A DNA stretch of 64,000 nt. Origin: Rhodoferax_B sp049316285. Its GTDB lineage: Bacteria > Pseudomonadota > Gammaproteobacteria > Burkholderiales > Burkholderiaceae_C. The stretch is taken from contig NZ_JBMOXA010000002.1 in the NCBI RefSeq assembly GCF_049316285.1, positions 186,001-250,000 on the forward strand, given 5' to 3'. The notes below the pieces were generated by a model. That model searched no databases, was not told the origin of the DNA, and worked only from the letters and a program-made list of their open reading frames with translations. Shown here piece by piece: positions 1 through 8,474 of this stretch (position 1 is its first letter; each line of letters opens with the position of its first letter). The translations under genes and the position numbers were made by a program.

Positions 1-1316
1 CGCCACTGGCGGCCGTTGGCCTTGCCGTCGGGCCGGTTGTCGGCCAGGCCGGCACCCATGTCGTGCACCAGCAGGTCGGTGTAGGGCGTGATCTTCTGCT
101 TGCGCAGCGCCGGGAAGCGTGAGTCACCCGTGGTGTAGCTCGGGCGATGGCAAACCGCGCATTGCGCCTGGGCGAACAAGGCCTGGCCGCGGCGCACGTC
201 CAGATCGTTGAAGTTGCGCCGCGCCGGCACGGCCAGGGTGGCGGTGTAGGCGATGACTTTTTTCAGCGTCTCGTTGTCGATTTCCACCGGCTCGACCATC
301 TTGCCCGCTGCGCCCTCGGTGGCGGCGACACGTTGGCCGCTGGTGCCGCGTGGCGCGGCGATGCAGTCGGTTTGTTTGGGGGTGCAGTCTTCATGGGCGA
401 AGTGTTCCGAGGTGATGCCCATGTCGCCGTGGAATGCACCCGCCGTCTGGTGCGCCACCGAGCCGACGTTGGCCTTCCAGCCAAAACGGCCTATGACCGT
501 GCGGTTGGCGTAGACGTCGAACACCTCGTTGGCCATGCCGCGAATGGCGTCGCCGCGCTGTGCCTGGTCCGCGGCATTGCGGCGGATTTCGGCTTCGGGA
601 ATGGCTTCCAGCAAACCCATGCCTATGACCTGCGGCGCAATCCGCGGGCTCACCATGGTGCCCTTGGCCATGGGGCCGTAGCCCAGGTGGGTGAACGAAT
701 ACGCCGGCTTGCGCAGGCTGTAGGCTGTGCCGTCGGCAAACTTGCCGGGCACTTCGGTGTACTGGATGCGGACCTTGCCTTCGGGCTTGACGCCTTGCGT
801 GGCCGAATTCGCAAACTGCTCGCCGTAGGTGGGCTCGTTGATGGGTTTGCCGTCCGGCCCCATCACCGACAGGCGGAACAGCAGTGCAATCGGCTGCTGC
901 GTCACCAGGCCGTTGCGCAGCGCTTCGGGGTTGTGCGGCGCGCCGCGGCCATCCTGTACGTGGCAGCCGGCACAGGCGCGCGCGATGAAGTGCGGGCCCA
1001 GGCCGTCGCGTGCCTTGGTGGACGACGGCGCCTCCACCCAGTTGCGCCGGAAGAACGAGTTGCCAATGACAAACTCGGTGCGCGCCGCCTCGTCGGAATT
1101 GGCCGCAGGGAAGGAAAAGGCGTTCAGGCCTTCTTCAAAAACCGTGGTGTCGCCACCCGGTTTTTCTTCTGCTGGATCTGCGCTGGCAGCACTTGCCGCG
1201 GTGGCCGAAGCCGAATTCACTAACCCATTACCACCGCCGCTCGCCGCTGCCAAAGTCAACACGAGCATCAGTGCGGACAGCTTGAAGCCGGTCCGACCAA
1301 TGTTCAGAAAACGCAT
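1..1316 (-). CDS. Di-heme oxidoreductase (DUF1111/DHOR family), 3' end outside window
   Basis: Periplasmic c-type cytochrome of the DHOR ('thiol oxidoreductase') family, related to di-heme peroxidases. Reading back from the ATG at 1316 gives an N-terminal hydrophobic export segment, then two CxxCH haem motifs, CAGCH (about residue 118) and CAVCH near the cut end. The frame is open to position 1, so the C-terminus is missing. It starts 2 bp after the stop of the imelysin gene, so the two are co-transcribed. Imelysin plus DHOR is a conserved iron-regulated cluster in proteobacteria, often with a second imelysin and a DUF1513 protein that would lie just outside the window. Family assignment is firm; the substrate is unknown. 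Confidence 0.85.
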   Translation of the reverse strand, partial: MRFLNIGRTGFKLSALMLVLTLAAASGGGNGLVNSASATAASAASADPAEEKPGGDTTVFEEGLNAFSFPAANSDEAARTEFVIGNSFFRRNWVEAPSSTKARDGLGPHFIARACAGCHVQDGRGAPHNPEALRNGLVTQQPIALLFRLSVMGPDGKPINEPTYGEQFANSATQGVKPEGKVRIQYTEVPGKFADGTAYSLRKPAYSFTHLGYGPMAKGTMVSPRIAPQVIGMGLLEAIPEAEIRRNAADQAQRGDAIRGMANEVFDVYANRTVIGRFGWKANVGSVAHQTAGAFHGDMGITSEHFAHEDCTPKQTDCIAAPRGTSGQRVAATEGAAGKMVEPVEIDNETLKKVIAYTATLAVPARRNFNDLDVRRGQALFAQAQCAVCHRPSYTTGDSRFPALRKQKITPYTDLLVHDMGAGLADNRPDGKANGRQW

Positions 1317-1318
1317 TC

Positions 1319-2518
1319 TTATTCCTTAGAGGGATCCACCAGCGTGAGCTTGCTGATGCCAATGGCACGCGCCGCGTTCACGAAGTCGGTGCTTTGCAGC
1401 TTGAGCGCATCGGCCACCGCCTGCACACGCTTGCGGCCCGGGGCATCGGCGCCGCCGATGATCTCGCGGTCAAACGGCGGTTGAATGCTTTCGGCGGCTT
1501 TCACGCTGGCGGCGATGTCCTTGCTGGTCTTTTCGGCCACGGCGGCGTCTTTGGCGGCCACCAGGTCGCGCAGCGATGGGCCCTGCAGTGTGCTGCCATC
1601 GGCGCGTTTGTAGCTGCCGAGCCAGACGTTGGCAATGCCCTGGGCATTGGCCACGATGTCGCGGTGGGTGTTGTCCGAGAAACACGAGTGTTCGTCTTCC
1701 TGGTCTTGCGAGGCCAGGGCCACTTCTATGCGTTCACCAGCCAGTTCACCGCGCGACAGCGAACCCACGCCCACCAGCATGCGGCGCAGTGCGTCGTTGC
1801 CTGATTTTTCAAACTTGGCGCGGTAGTTCTTGGCGTTGGGGGCCCAGGCCTTGGTGATGTAGGTCAGGTCGTCGACCAGCAACTCGGAGACGATCTTCAG
1901 ATAGGTGCGGCGGCGGTCGGCGTTGGCCACCTTGCCGTCGACAAAGTCTTCAAACGAGCGGTTGCCCGGGCCGGTGTCGGAAAGGTCCTGGCCCCAGAGC
2001 AGGAACTCGATGGCGTGCCAGCCGGTGGCGATGTTTTCTTCGCCATCACGCTCGTTCAGCGCGGTCAAACCCTTCTTGGTGATCTTCACCTTGGGGTTGT
2101 TGATGATGCCGGCCTTGGGTTTGTCTTTCACGTAGTCGACATAGGCTTCGTCCATGGGCCAGGCATTGATGCGGCCCTCGGGGCCGTTTTTGTCGTCTAT
2201 AGGGCCGGCGTAGAAGCGGAAGGCTTCGGTCTGGCCGTAGAACTCGCGCGCATCCAGCCAGGCCTTGCGGGCTTTGTTCAGGCCTTCGGCGCTAGGCGCT
2301 TTCAGGAACTCGGCCAGGGTGGTATCCAGGGCTTTGGCCGCGGCCAGGGTGTCTTCGTAGTTGGCGTAAACCAAGGCTGCGTAGTGCGCGGAAACTTGGG
2401 AGGCGGTCACCGCGCCAGTCGCTGCAGCGGTGGCTGCAGGCTTGGCGGCGGGGGCGGTGGTTTGCGCTTGCACGGAGAAAGCGGCCAGGATGGCGGCGCT
2501 GAGCAGCAGAGATTTCAC
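1319..2518 (-). CDS. Imelysin family iron-regulated periplasmic protein
   Basis: A 399-residue protein of the imelysin/IrpA (peptidase M75) family, linked to iron uptake. I chose the GTG start at 2518 because AAGGAG lies six bases upstream and it opens directly into a signal peptide (MKSLLLSAAILAAFSVQAQ). An upstream in-frame ATG would put 33 non-signal residues in front. The conserved GWHAIEFLLWG segment carries the family's GxHxxE-type motif. A Pro/Ala-rich linker follows the signal peptide. It is the first gene of an operon with the di-heme oxidoreductase and has a Fur box upstream, so expression should rise under iron starvation. The molecular function is debated for the whole family; a peptidase role is not proven. 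Confidence 0.88.
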   Translation of the reverse strand: MKSLLLSAAILAAFSVQAQTTAPAAKPAATAAATGAVTASQVSAHYAALVYANYEDTLAAAKALDTTLAEFLKAPSAEGLNKARKAWLDAREFYGQTEAFRFYAGPIDDKNGPEGRINAWPMDEAYVDYVKDKPKAGIINNPKVKITKKGLTALNERDGEENIATGWHAIEFLLWGQDLSDTGPGNRSFEDFVDGKVANADRRRTYLKIVSELLVDDLTYITKAWAPNAKNYRAKFEKSGNDALRRMLVGVGSLSRGELAGERIEVALASQDQEDEHSCFSDNTHRDIVANAQGIANVWLGSYKRADGSTLQGPSLRDLVAAKDAAVAEKTSKDIAASVKAAESIQPPFDREIIGGADAPGRKRVQAVADALKLQSTDFVNAARAIGISKLTLVDPSKE

Positions 2519-2590
2519 GGAGAACTCCTTGTCGTAGAAGACATTGACGGCCGCCCTCGCATGCAGGGGGCCCGAGATGATGGAGGAATA

Positions 2591-2637
2591 AGAGCCTGTT
2601 CGAGAGGCATCCGTCAAACAACTCTCGAACAGGCTCT
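2591..2637 (-). repeat. Perfect 16-bp inverted repeat in the imelysin 5' leader
   Basis: AGAGCCTGTTCGAGAG at 2591-2606 is exactly complemented by CTCTCGAACAGGCTCT at 2622-2637, with a 15-base loop. It lies between the Fur-boxed promoter and the imelysin start, so it should fold in the mRNA leader. No run of T follows on the minus strand, which argues against a simple intrinsic terminator. Leader stabiliser, attenuator or REP-like element are all possible. Confidence 0.75.
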
Positions 2638-2654
2638 ACCGGATAGCCTCCGTC

Positions 2655-2688
2655 ATTCTAGAGTCAAATGAGAGTGATTCTTGATAAT
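2655..2688 (-). promoter_or_regulatory. Fur box and -10 element of the imelysin/DHOR operon
   Basis: TGAGAGTGATTCTTG at 2669-2683 matches the 7-1-7 Fur consensus tgATAATnATTATCA at 10 of 14 informative positions, within an AT-rich block at 2666-2688. On the minus strand TAGAAT (2655-2660) lies just downstream and can serve as the -10. Fur would cover the -35 region. I found no good -35 match, as is common for iron-regulated promoters. Confidence 0.65.
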
Positions 2689-2731
2689 GTTCCGGTGGCG
2701 ACCATGGTTTTTGCCGCCAATGTGTCAAGCA

Positions 2732-2756
2732 AAACGGCCTGCTGAGCAGGCCGTTT
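2732..2756 (-). terminator. Rho-independent terminator after the DHH gene
   Basis: An 11-bp perfect stem, AAACGGCCTGC / GCAGGCCGTTT, with the 3-base loop TGA, lies 27 bp beyond the DHH phosphoesterase stop. On the minus strand the stem ends in a short T tract. Confidence 0.75.
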
Positions 2757-2783
2757 GATGGGGCTAAACCTTGGATGTGGTGC

Positions 2784-3716
2784 TTAGCCGTCCATATTGA
2801 TCTTGGCGATCAACTCGCGCAGCACCGTGGTGGCCTGGTCATTGTCCACCTGGCAGGTGCCGGCCGCATGGTGGCCACCACCGCCGTATTGCAGCATCAG
2901 TTCACCTACATTGGTTTTGCTGCTGCGGTCGAGTATGGATTTGCCGGTGGCGAACACCGTGTTCTTGCGTTGCACGCCCCAGATCACGTGGATGGAGATC
3001 TTCACCTGCGGGAACAGTGCGTAAATCATGAAGCGGTTGGTGGCCCAGACGGTTTCTTCGTTGCGCAGATCGAGCACCACCAAGCGGTTGTGCACGGTGG
3101 CGCAGCGCATGATTTGCGCCTTGGCCTGTTCGGCGTGCTCCATGTAGATGTCGACGCGTTCCTTCACATCCGGCAGTGCCAGTATTCCGTCTATGCTCAG
3201 TGTGGCGCAGGCCTTGATCAGGTCCATCATCAGCGCGTAGTTGCTGATGCGGAATTCGCGGAAGCGGCCCAGGCCGGTACGCGCATCCATCAGGTAGTTC
3301 AGCAGCGTCCAGCCCGAGGGGTTGAGGATTTCGTCGCGCGAGTATTGGGCCGAATCGGCCTTGTCCACCGCGTCCATCATTTCTTGCGTGATGCGTGGAA
3401 AAGCCTTGGCGCCGCCGTAGTACTCGTACACCACACGTGCCGCCGAGGGGGCGTTGGCGTCGATCACGTGGTTGGCCAGGCCGCTGCGGTTGCGCAGGGT
3501 TTCCGACAAATGGTGGTCAAACGCCATGTGTGCACCGGCCACGTAGGGCAGGTTGGTGGTGATGTCGCGGTCGGTGATCTCGATCTTGCCGTCCTGCATG
3601 TCCTTGGGGTGGACGAACTTGATCTCGTCGATCATGTCCAGCTCGTTGAGCAGCACCGCGCACACCAGGCCGTCGAAATCGCTGCGTGTGACCAGTCTGA
3701 ATTTTTCAGCACTCAT
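2784..3716 (-). CDS. DHH family phosphoesterase (exopolyphosphatase-like)
   Basis: A 310-residue cytoplasmic DHH/DHHA1 protein. The N-terminal half carries the metal-binding motifs SDFDG and MAFDHHL (the DHH signature), and the C-terminus has the DHHA1 substrate-binding motif GGGGHHAAGTC. Relatives hydrolyse polyphosphate, pAp or short nucleotides, with Mn2+ as usual cofactor; which applies here cannot be told from sequence. I chose ATG 3716 because AAGGA lies nine bases upstream. A second ATG three codons earlier is too close to that site, and the open frame further upstream runs into lldD. Single-gene unit ended by the terminator at 2732-2756. Confidence 0.85.
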   Translation of the reverse strand: MSAEKFRLVTRSDFDGLVCAVLLNELDMIDEIKFVHPKDMQDGKIEITDRDITTNLPYVAGAHMAFDHHLSETLRNRSGLANHVIDANAPSAARVVYEYYGGAKAFPRITQEMMDAVDKADSAQYSRDEILNPSGWTLLNYLMDARTGLGRFREFRISNYALMMDLIKACATLSIDGILALPDVKERVDIYMEHAEQAKAQIMRCATVHNRLVVLDLRNEETVWATNRFMIYALFPQVKISIHVIWGVQRKNTVFATGKSILDRSSKTNVGELMLQYGGGGHHAAGTCQVDNDQATTVLRELIAKINMDG

Positions 3717-3885
3717 GGATGCCATTCCTTTCAAAAAAGCGCCTGGCGCGGGTCCATGCGGGGAAAGTAGTAAGTGAGTTTGCACTGTAACGACAATTTT
3801 GCCGTTGCAATATGACTCGTCATCACAATTACATCTAGCGTGCCCTATAGGCGACGTTGGCCGCCTGGCGCCTGGGAATAGCTTC

Positions 3886-5043
3886 TCAGGGCGAGCCTGG
3901 GTATTGGCCTGGCAACAAGATGCTCTTGTCCACCGTGCCAATCTTGGTGTGGCCGCAGAAGGCCATGGTGATGTCCAGTTCCTTGTGGATGATTTGCAGT
4001 GCCTTGGTCACGCCGGCCTCACCCATGGCGCCCAGGCCATACAGCATGGAGCGGCCGATATAGGTGCCCTTGGCGCCCAGGGCCGTGGCCTTGAGCACGT
4101 CCTGTCCCGAGCGTATGCCACCGTCCATATGCACTTCGATGCGCTTGCCGACGGCGTCGACAATCGCCGGCAGCGCGTGGATGCTCGACTCCGCGCCATC
4201 CAGTTGGCGTCCGCCATGGTTGGAGACGATGAGTGCATCGGCGCCCGAGTCAGCGGCCAGCCTGGCGTCTTCCACGTCTTGAATGCCTTTGACGATGAGC
4301 TTGCCGCCCCACAGTTTCTTGATCCACTCCACGTCGCCCCAGTTCAGCCCGGGGTCGAATTGCTTGGCGGTCCACTCAGACAAGGAACCCATGTTTTCCA
4401 CACCGCTCACATGGCCGACGATGTTGCCAAACTGGCGGCGTTGTGTGCCCAGCATGCCCAGGCACCAACGCGGCTTGGTGGCCAGGTTGATGATGTTGGG
4501 AATGGTGAGCTTGGGTGGCGCGGTCAGGCCATTCTTGATGTCCTTGTGGCGCTGGCCGAGGATTTGCAGGTCTAGTGTCAGCACCAGCGCGCTGCAACCG
4601 GCCACCTTGGCGCGCTCGATCAGGCGTTCTATGAAGCCCCGGTCGCGCATCACATACAGCTGGAACCAAAAGCCTGGCCCGGCGTGTTGGGCGACGTCTT
4701 CAATCGAGCAGATGCTCATGGTGGAGAGCGTGAACGGAATGCCAAACGCCTTGGCCGCACGCGCCGCCAGAATCTCGCCATCGGCATGCTGCATGCCGGT
4801 GAGGCCGGTGGGCGCAATGGCCACCGGCATGGCGGTTGGCTGGCCTATCATGGTGGTGGCCGTGCTGCGGCCCTCCATGTTCACGGCGACGCGCTGGCGC
4901 AGCTTGATGGCAGCGAAGTCGGATGTGTTGGCGCGGTAGGTGCTCTCGGTCCACGCGCCCGAATCGGCGTAGTCGTAGAACATGCGGGGCACACGTTTTT
5001 GCGCGAGCACGCGCAGATCTTCAATATTGGTGATGACGGTCAC
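3886..5043 (-). CDS. lldD: FMN-dependent L-lactate dehydrogenase / alpha-hydroxyacid oxidase
   Basis: A 385-residue member of the FMN-dependent alpha-hydroxyacid dehydrogenase family, normal length, oxidising L-lactate (or a related 2-hydroxyacid) to pyruvate at the inner face of the membrane. Visible marks: YDYADSGA near the N-terminus (active-site Tyr), the TLSTMS FMN-binding strand, and VSNHGGRQLDG containing the catalytic His and substrate Arg, followed by the MDGGIRSG FMN phosphate-binding loop. The start is GTG 5043 with a strong GGAGGAG seven bases upstream. No lactate permease or LldR regulator lies beside it, so another 2-hydroxyacid substrate is possible. Confidence 0.87.
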   Translation of the reverse strand: MTVITNIEDLRVLAQKRVPRMFYDYADSGAWTESTYRANTSDFAAIKLRQRVAVNMEGRSTATTMIGQPTAMPVAIAPTGLTGMQHADGEILAARAAKAFGIPFTLSTMSICSIEDVAQHAGPGFWFQLYVMRDRGFIERLIERAKVAGCSALVLTLDLQILGQRHKDIKNGLTAPPKLTIPNIINLATKPRWCLGMLGTQRRQFGNIVGHVSGVENMGSLSEWTAKQFDPGLNWGDVEWIKKLWGGKLIVKGIQDVEDARLAADSGADALIVSNHGGRQLDGAESSIHALPAIVDAVGKRIEVHMDGGIRSGQDVLKATALGAKGTYIGRSMLYGLGAMGEAGVTKALQIIHKELDITMAFCGHTKIGTVDKSILLPGQYPGSP

Positions 5044-5483
5044 TGGCTTCTCCTCCGGTCAACGATGCTAGCAAATTTGTAGCTGAATGTGTTTGAAGAT
5101 ATTTTGGCGGTCGCGGAAATTTGCTCATGTCAAATCACCCGACGCGGGGCTTCCGGGTCGATGTTGATGCTTTGGGTGGCGTTGCTGGCAGCGCCGGGGT
5201 TGTGCGTGTTGCAAGCGCTTGTTGTGCTTTAAGTGGCTGTTTTGGTGTGTTGGCGCGTATTCGCGGGCTGATCGCGGAAACGCTTGCATGTCGTTTGAGT
5301 CGTTCACCAGGCTGTTTTAAAAATTCACGATAGGTTTGCGCATTCGGGGGATAATGCCGGAGTACTAGGCCCTTCCTGCCACAGTCGCATCCGCAAATCG
5401 GTCCAGCCGTGTCGCGGAAGGTTAATTAATCACAAGCTTTAACCAGCTAATGTTTCCCAGAGGGAAACGGAGGTCAGCGGAAT
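5044..5483. other. Divergent intergenic region, lldD / sucA
   Basis: About 440 bp without a convincing gene; short open frames here have no ribosome site or recognisable product. A possible sucA -10 (GATAAT) lies at 5350-5355, without a clear -35. A 7-bp hairpin GTTTCCC-AGA-GGGAAAC (5452-5468) abuts the sucA Shine-Dalgarno GGAGG (5469-5473). Confidence 0.6.
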
Positions 5484-8360
5484 ATGAGTGAAACTACTTC
5501 GGTTTACCGTGCCTACTCGGGCAATACCTATCTCTTCGGGGGCAACGCGCCCTATGTCGAAGAGCTTTACGAAAACTATCTGAGCAACCCAGGTAGCGTC
5601 CCGGACAACTGGCGCGAATACTTCGACGCTTTGCAGAACGTGCCCGCCGTCGATGGCACCAATGCCAAAGACGTGCCACACCTGCCGGTTGTGAACGCCT
5701 TTGCCGAGCGCGCCAAACAAGGCCAAACCAAAGTAGTCGTCGCCAGCGCCGACTCCGAACTCGGTCGCAAGCGCACCGCCGTTCAACAGTTGATCGCCGC
5801 TTACCGCAACGTTGGTGTGCGTTGGGCTGACCTCGACCCGCTGAAGCGCACCGAGCGCGAAAACATTCCTGAGCTCGAAGCCTCGTTCTACGGCTTTACC
5901 GACGCTGACCAGGAAACCGTCTTCAATACCAGCAACACATTCTTCGGCAAAGACACCATGTCTTTGCGCGATCTGATCAACGCCTTGCGCGAAACGTATT
6001 GCGGCACCATAGGCGCCGAATACATGTACATCAGCGACCAGAACATGAAGCGCTGGTGGCAACAAAAGCTGGAAAGCGTGCGCAGCACGCCCAAGCTGTC
6101 CAAAGAAAAGAAGCTGCGCATTCTGGATCGCCTGACCGCGGCCGAAGGCCTGGAGCGCTTCCTGCACACCAAGTACGTGGGCCAAAAGCGTTTCTCGCTC
6201 GAAGGCGGCGAAAGCTTCATCGCTTCGATCGACGAGCTGATCCAGATGGGCGGCGAGAAGGGCGTGCAAGAAATCGTCATCGGCATGGCCCACCGTGGCC
6301 GTCTGAACGTGCTGGTCAATGGCCTGGGCAAGCTGCCCGCCGACCTGTTTGCCGAGTTCGACCACACCGCGCCTGAAGACCTGCCTTCCGGCGACGTGAA
6401 GTACCACCAAGGTTTCAGCTCCGACGTCTCCACCCCTGGTGGCCCGGTGCACTTGTCGCTGGCGTTCAACCCGTCCCACCTGGAAATCGTCAACCCCGTG
6501 GTTGAAGGTTCGGTGCGTGCACGCATGGACCGCCGTGGCGACCCCAAGGGTAAACAAGTGCTGCCGGTGCTGGTGCACGGCGACGCGGCCTTTGCCGGCC
6601 AAGGCGTGGTGATGGAAACCCTGGCGCTGGCCGAAACGCGCGGTTACTACACCGGCGGTACGGTGCACATCGTCATCAACAACCAGATCGGTTTCACCAC
6701 CAGCGATCCACGCGACAGCCGTTCCACGCTGTACTGCTCGGACGTGGTGAAGATGATCGAAGCCCCTGTGCTGCACGTCAACGGTGATGACGCTGAAGCC
6801 GTGGTGCTGGCCACCCAGCTCGCCCTGGAATACCGCATGGAATTCCACAAGGACGTGGTGGTGGACATCATCTGCTTCCGCAAGTTGGGCCACAACGAGC
6901 AAGACACACCAGCGCTGACCCAGCCGCTGATGTACAAGAAGATTGCCAAGCACCCCGGCACGCGCCGCCTGTACGCCGACAAGCTGGCGGCACAAGGCTT
7001 TGGTGAAACGCTGGGTGACGACATGGTCAAGGCCACGCGCGCCGCACTCGACGCCGGCAAGAACACCATCGACCCGGTGTTGACCAATTTCAAGAGCACC
7101 TTTGCTGTGGACTGGTCGCCTTATCTGGGCAAGAAATGGACCGACGCTGGCGACACCGCCATTCCGTTGACCGAATGGAAGCGCCTGGCCGAACGTATCA
7201 CCACCATCCCCGCATCGGTCACGCCGCACCAACTGGTGAAGAAGGTGTACGACGACCGCGCTGCCATGGGCCGTGGCGAGATCCCTGTGGACTGGGGCAT
7301 GGGCGAACACATGGCGTTTGCCTCGCTGGTGGCCAGCGGCTACCCCGTGCGTCTGTCGGGTGAAGATTGCGGCCGTGGCACGTTCACGCACCGCCACGCC
7401 GTGATTCACGACCAAAACCGCGAAAAGTTCGACGAAGGCACCTACACGCCCTTGCAGAACGTCACGGAAAACCAGGCCCCGTTCACCGTCATCGACTCCA
7501 TCCTGTCGGAAGAAGCGGTGCTGGCGTTTGAATACGGCTACGCATCGAACGACCCGAACACCTTCGTCATCTGGGAAGCCCAGTTCGGCGACTTCGCCAA
7601 CGGCGCGCAAGTGGTGATCGACCAGTTCATCGCCTCCGGTGAAGTCAAGTGGGGCCGTGTCAACGGCATCACGCTGATGCTGCCGCACGGCTACGAAGGC
7701 CAAGGCCCAGAGCACAGCTCGGCCCGCCTGGAGCGCTTCATGCAACTGAGCGCCGACACCAATATGCAAGTGGTGCAGCCCACCACGGCCAGCCAGATCT
7801 TCCACTTGCTGCGTCGCCAAATGGTGCGCAACCTGCGCAAGCCGCTGATCATCATGACACCCAAGTCGCTGCTGCGTGCCAAGGATGCAGCGTCGCCGTT
7901 GTCTGAGTTCACCAAGGGCAGCTTCCAGACCGTGATTCCTGAGAACAACGAAGACGTGCTGAAGAAGGCCGACAAGGTCAAGCGCGTCATCGCCTGCTCG
8001 GGCAAGGTCTACTACGACCTGGTGAAGAAGCGTGCCGAGAAAGAACTGGACGACGTGGCCATCCTGCGCGTGGAACAGCTCTATCCGTTCCCGCACAAGG
8101 CTTTTGCCACCGAGTTGCGCCGCTTCCCCAATGCCACCGATGTGGTGTGGTGCCAGGACGAGCCGCAAAACCAAGGCGCCTGGTTCTTCGTACAGCACTA
8201 CCTGCACGAGAACATGGCCGACGGCCAAAAGCTGGGTTATTCCGGCCGCGCCGCTTCCGCTTCGCCTGCCGCTGGCTACTCGCACCTGCACCAAGAGCAA
8301 CAAAAGGCTCTGGTCGAAGGCGCGTTTGGCAAGCTCAAAGGTTTTGTGTTGACCAAGTAA
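5484..8360 (+). CDS. sucA: 2-oxoglutarate dehydrogenase E1 component
   Basis: The 958-residue thiamine-diphosphate E1 subunit of the 2-oxoglutarate dehydrogenase complex, which decarboxylates 2-oxoglutarate and passes the succinyl group to the lipoyl domain of SucB. Visible marks: the N-terminal E2-binding segment with NSFLFGGNAPYVEELY-like sequence, the VIGMAHRGRLNVL motif, HGDAAFAGQG with the later NNQIGFTT forming the ThDP site, and EDCGRGTFTHRHA in the pyrimidine-binding domain. Length is normal. Start chosen at ATG with GGAGG upstream. First gene of sucA-sucB-lpdA; codon use is strongly biased, as expected for a highly expressed gene. Confidence 0.97.
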   Translation: MSETTSVYRAYSGNTYLFGGNAPYVEELYENYLSNPGSVPDNWREYFDALQNVPAVDGTNAKDVPHLPVVNAFAERAKQGQTKVVVASADSELGRKRTAVQQLIAAYRNVGVRWADLDPLKRTERENIPELEASFYGFTDADQETVFNTSNTFFGKDTMSLRDLINALRETYCGTIGAEYMYISDQNMKRWWQQKLESVRSTPKLSKEKKLRILDRLTAAEGLERFLHTKYVGQKRFSLEGGESFIASIDELIQMGGEKGVQEIVIGMAHRGRLNVLVNGLGKLPADLFAEFDHTAPEDLPSGDVKYHQGFSSDVSTPGGPVHLSLAFNPSHLEIVNPVVEGSVRARMDRRGDPKGKQVLPVLVHGDAAFAGQGVVMETLALAETRGYYTGGTVHIVINNQIGFTTSDPRDSRSTLYCSDVVKMIEAPVLHVNGDDAEAVVLATQLALEYRMEFHKDVVVDIICFRKLGHNEQDTPALTQPLMYKKIAKHPGTRRLYADKLAAQGFGETLGDDMVKATRAALDAGKNTIDPVLTNFKSTFAVDWSPYLGKKWTDAGDTAIPLTEWKRLAERITTIPASVTPHQLVKKVYDDRAAMGRGEIPVDWGMGEHMAFASLVASGYPVRLSGEDCGRGTFTHRHAVIHDQNREKFDEGTYTPLQNVTENQAPFTVIDSILSEEAVLAFEYGYASNDPNTFVIWEAQFGDFANGAQVVIDQFIASGEVKWGRVNGITLMLPHGYEGQGPEHSSARLERFMQLSADTNMQVVQPTTASQIFHLLRRQMVRNLRKPLIIMTPKSLLRAKDAASPLSEFTKGSFQTVIPENNEDVLKKADKVKRVIACSGKVYYDLVKKRAEKELDDVAILRVEQLYPFPHKAFATELRRFPNATDVVWCQDEPQNQGAWFFVQHYLHENMADGQKLGYSGRAASASPAAGYSHLHQEQQKALVEGAFGKLKGFVLTK

Positions 8361-8371
8361 CCCCATGAACT

Positions 8372-8440
8372 CGGGACAGCGCCTCAGGTGAAGCGCTGTC
8401 CCGCCTGTGCACGCGGCAACGTTTTGCTGTGCCCCGCGTG
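8372..8440 (+). other. Two tandem hairpins between sucA and sucB
   Basis: First hairpin: CGGGACAGCGC (8372-8382) pairs exactly with GCGCTGTCCCG (8393-8403), 10-base loop. Second: CACGC-GGCA with TGCC-CC-GCGTG (8410-8440), with a two-base bulge. Neither is followed by a T run, so these look like mRNA processing or stabilising structures, not terminators. Confidence 0.65.
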
Positions 8441-8474
8441 GCAGCCCCACATAGAAGAAATTGGAGAAATTTAA

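Noticed and set aside
147..1223. A 358-codon plus-strand open frame at the window start
   Set aside because: Antisense to the di-heme oxidoreductase, which shows two haem motifs and family sequence on the minus strand.
2591..2637. Inverted repeat as the ends of a small insertion element
   Set aside because: The arms enclose only 15 bases, there is no target duplication, and no transposase is near.
5121..5333. A 70-codon open frame in the lldD-sucA gap
   Set aside because: No ribosome site, no homology that I recognise, and composition of non-coding DNA.
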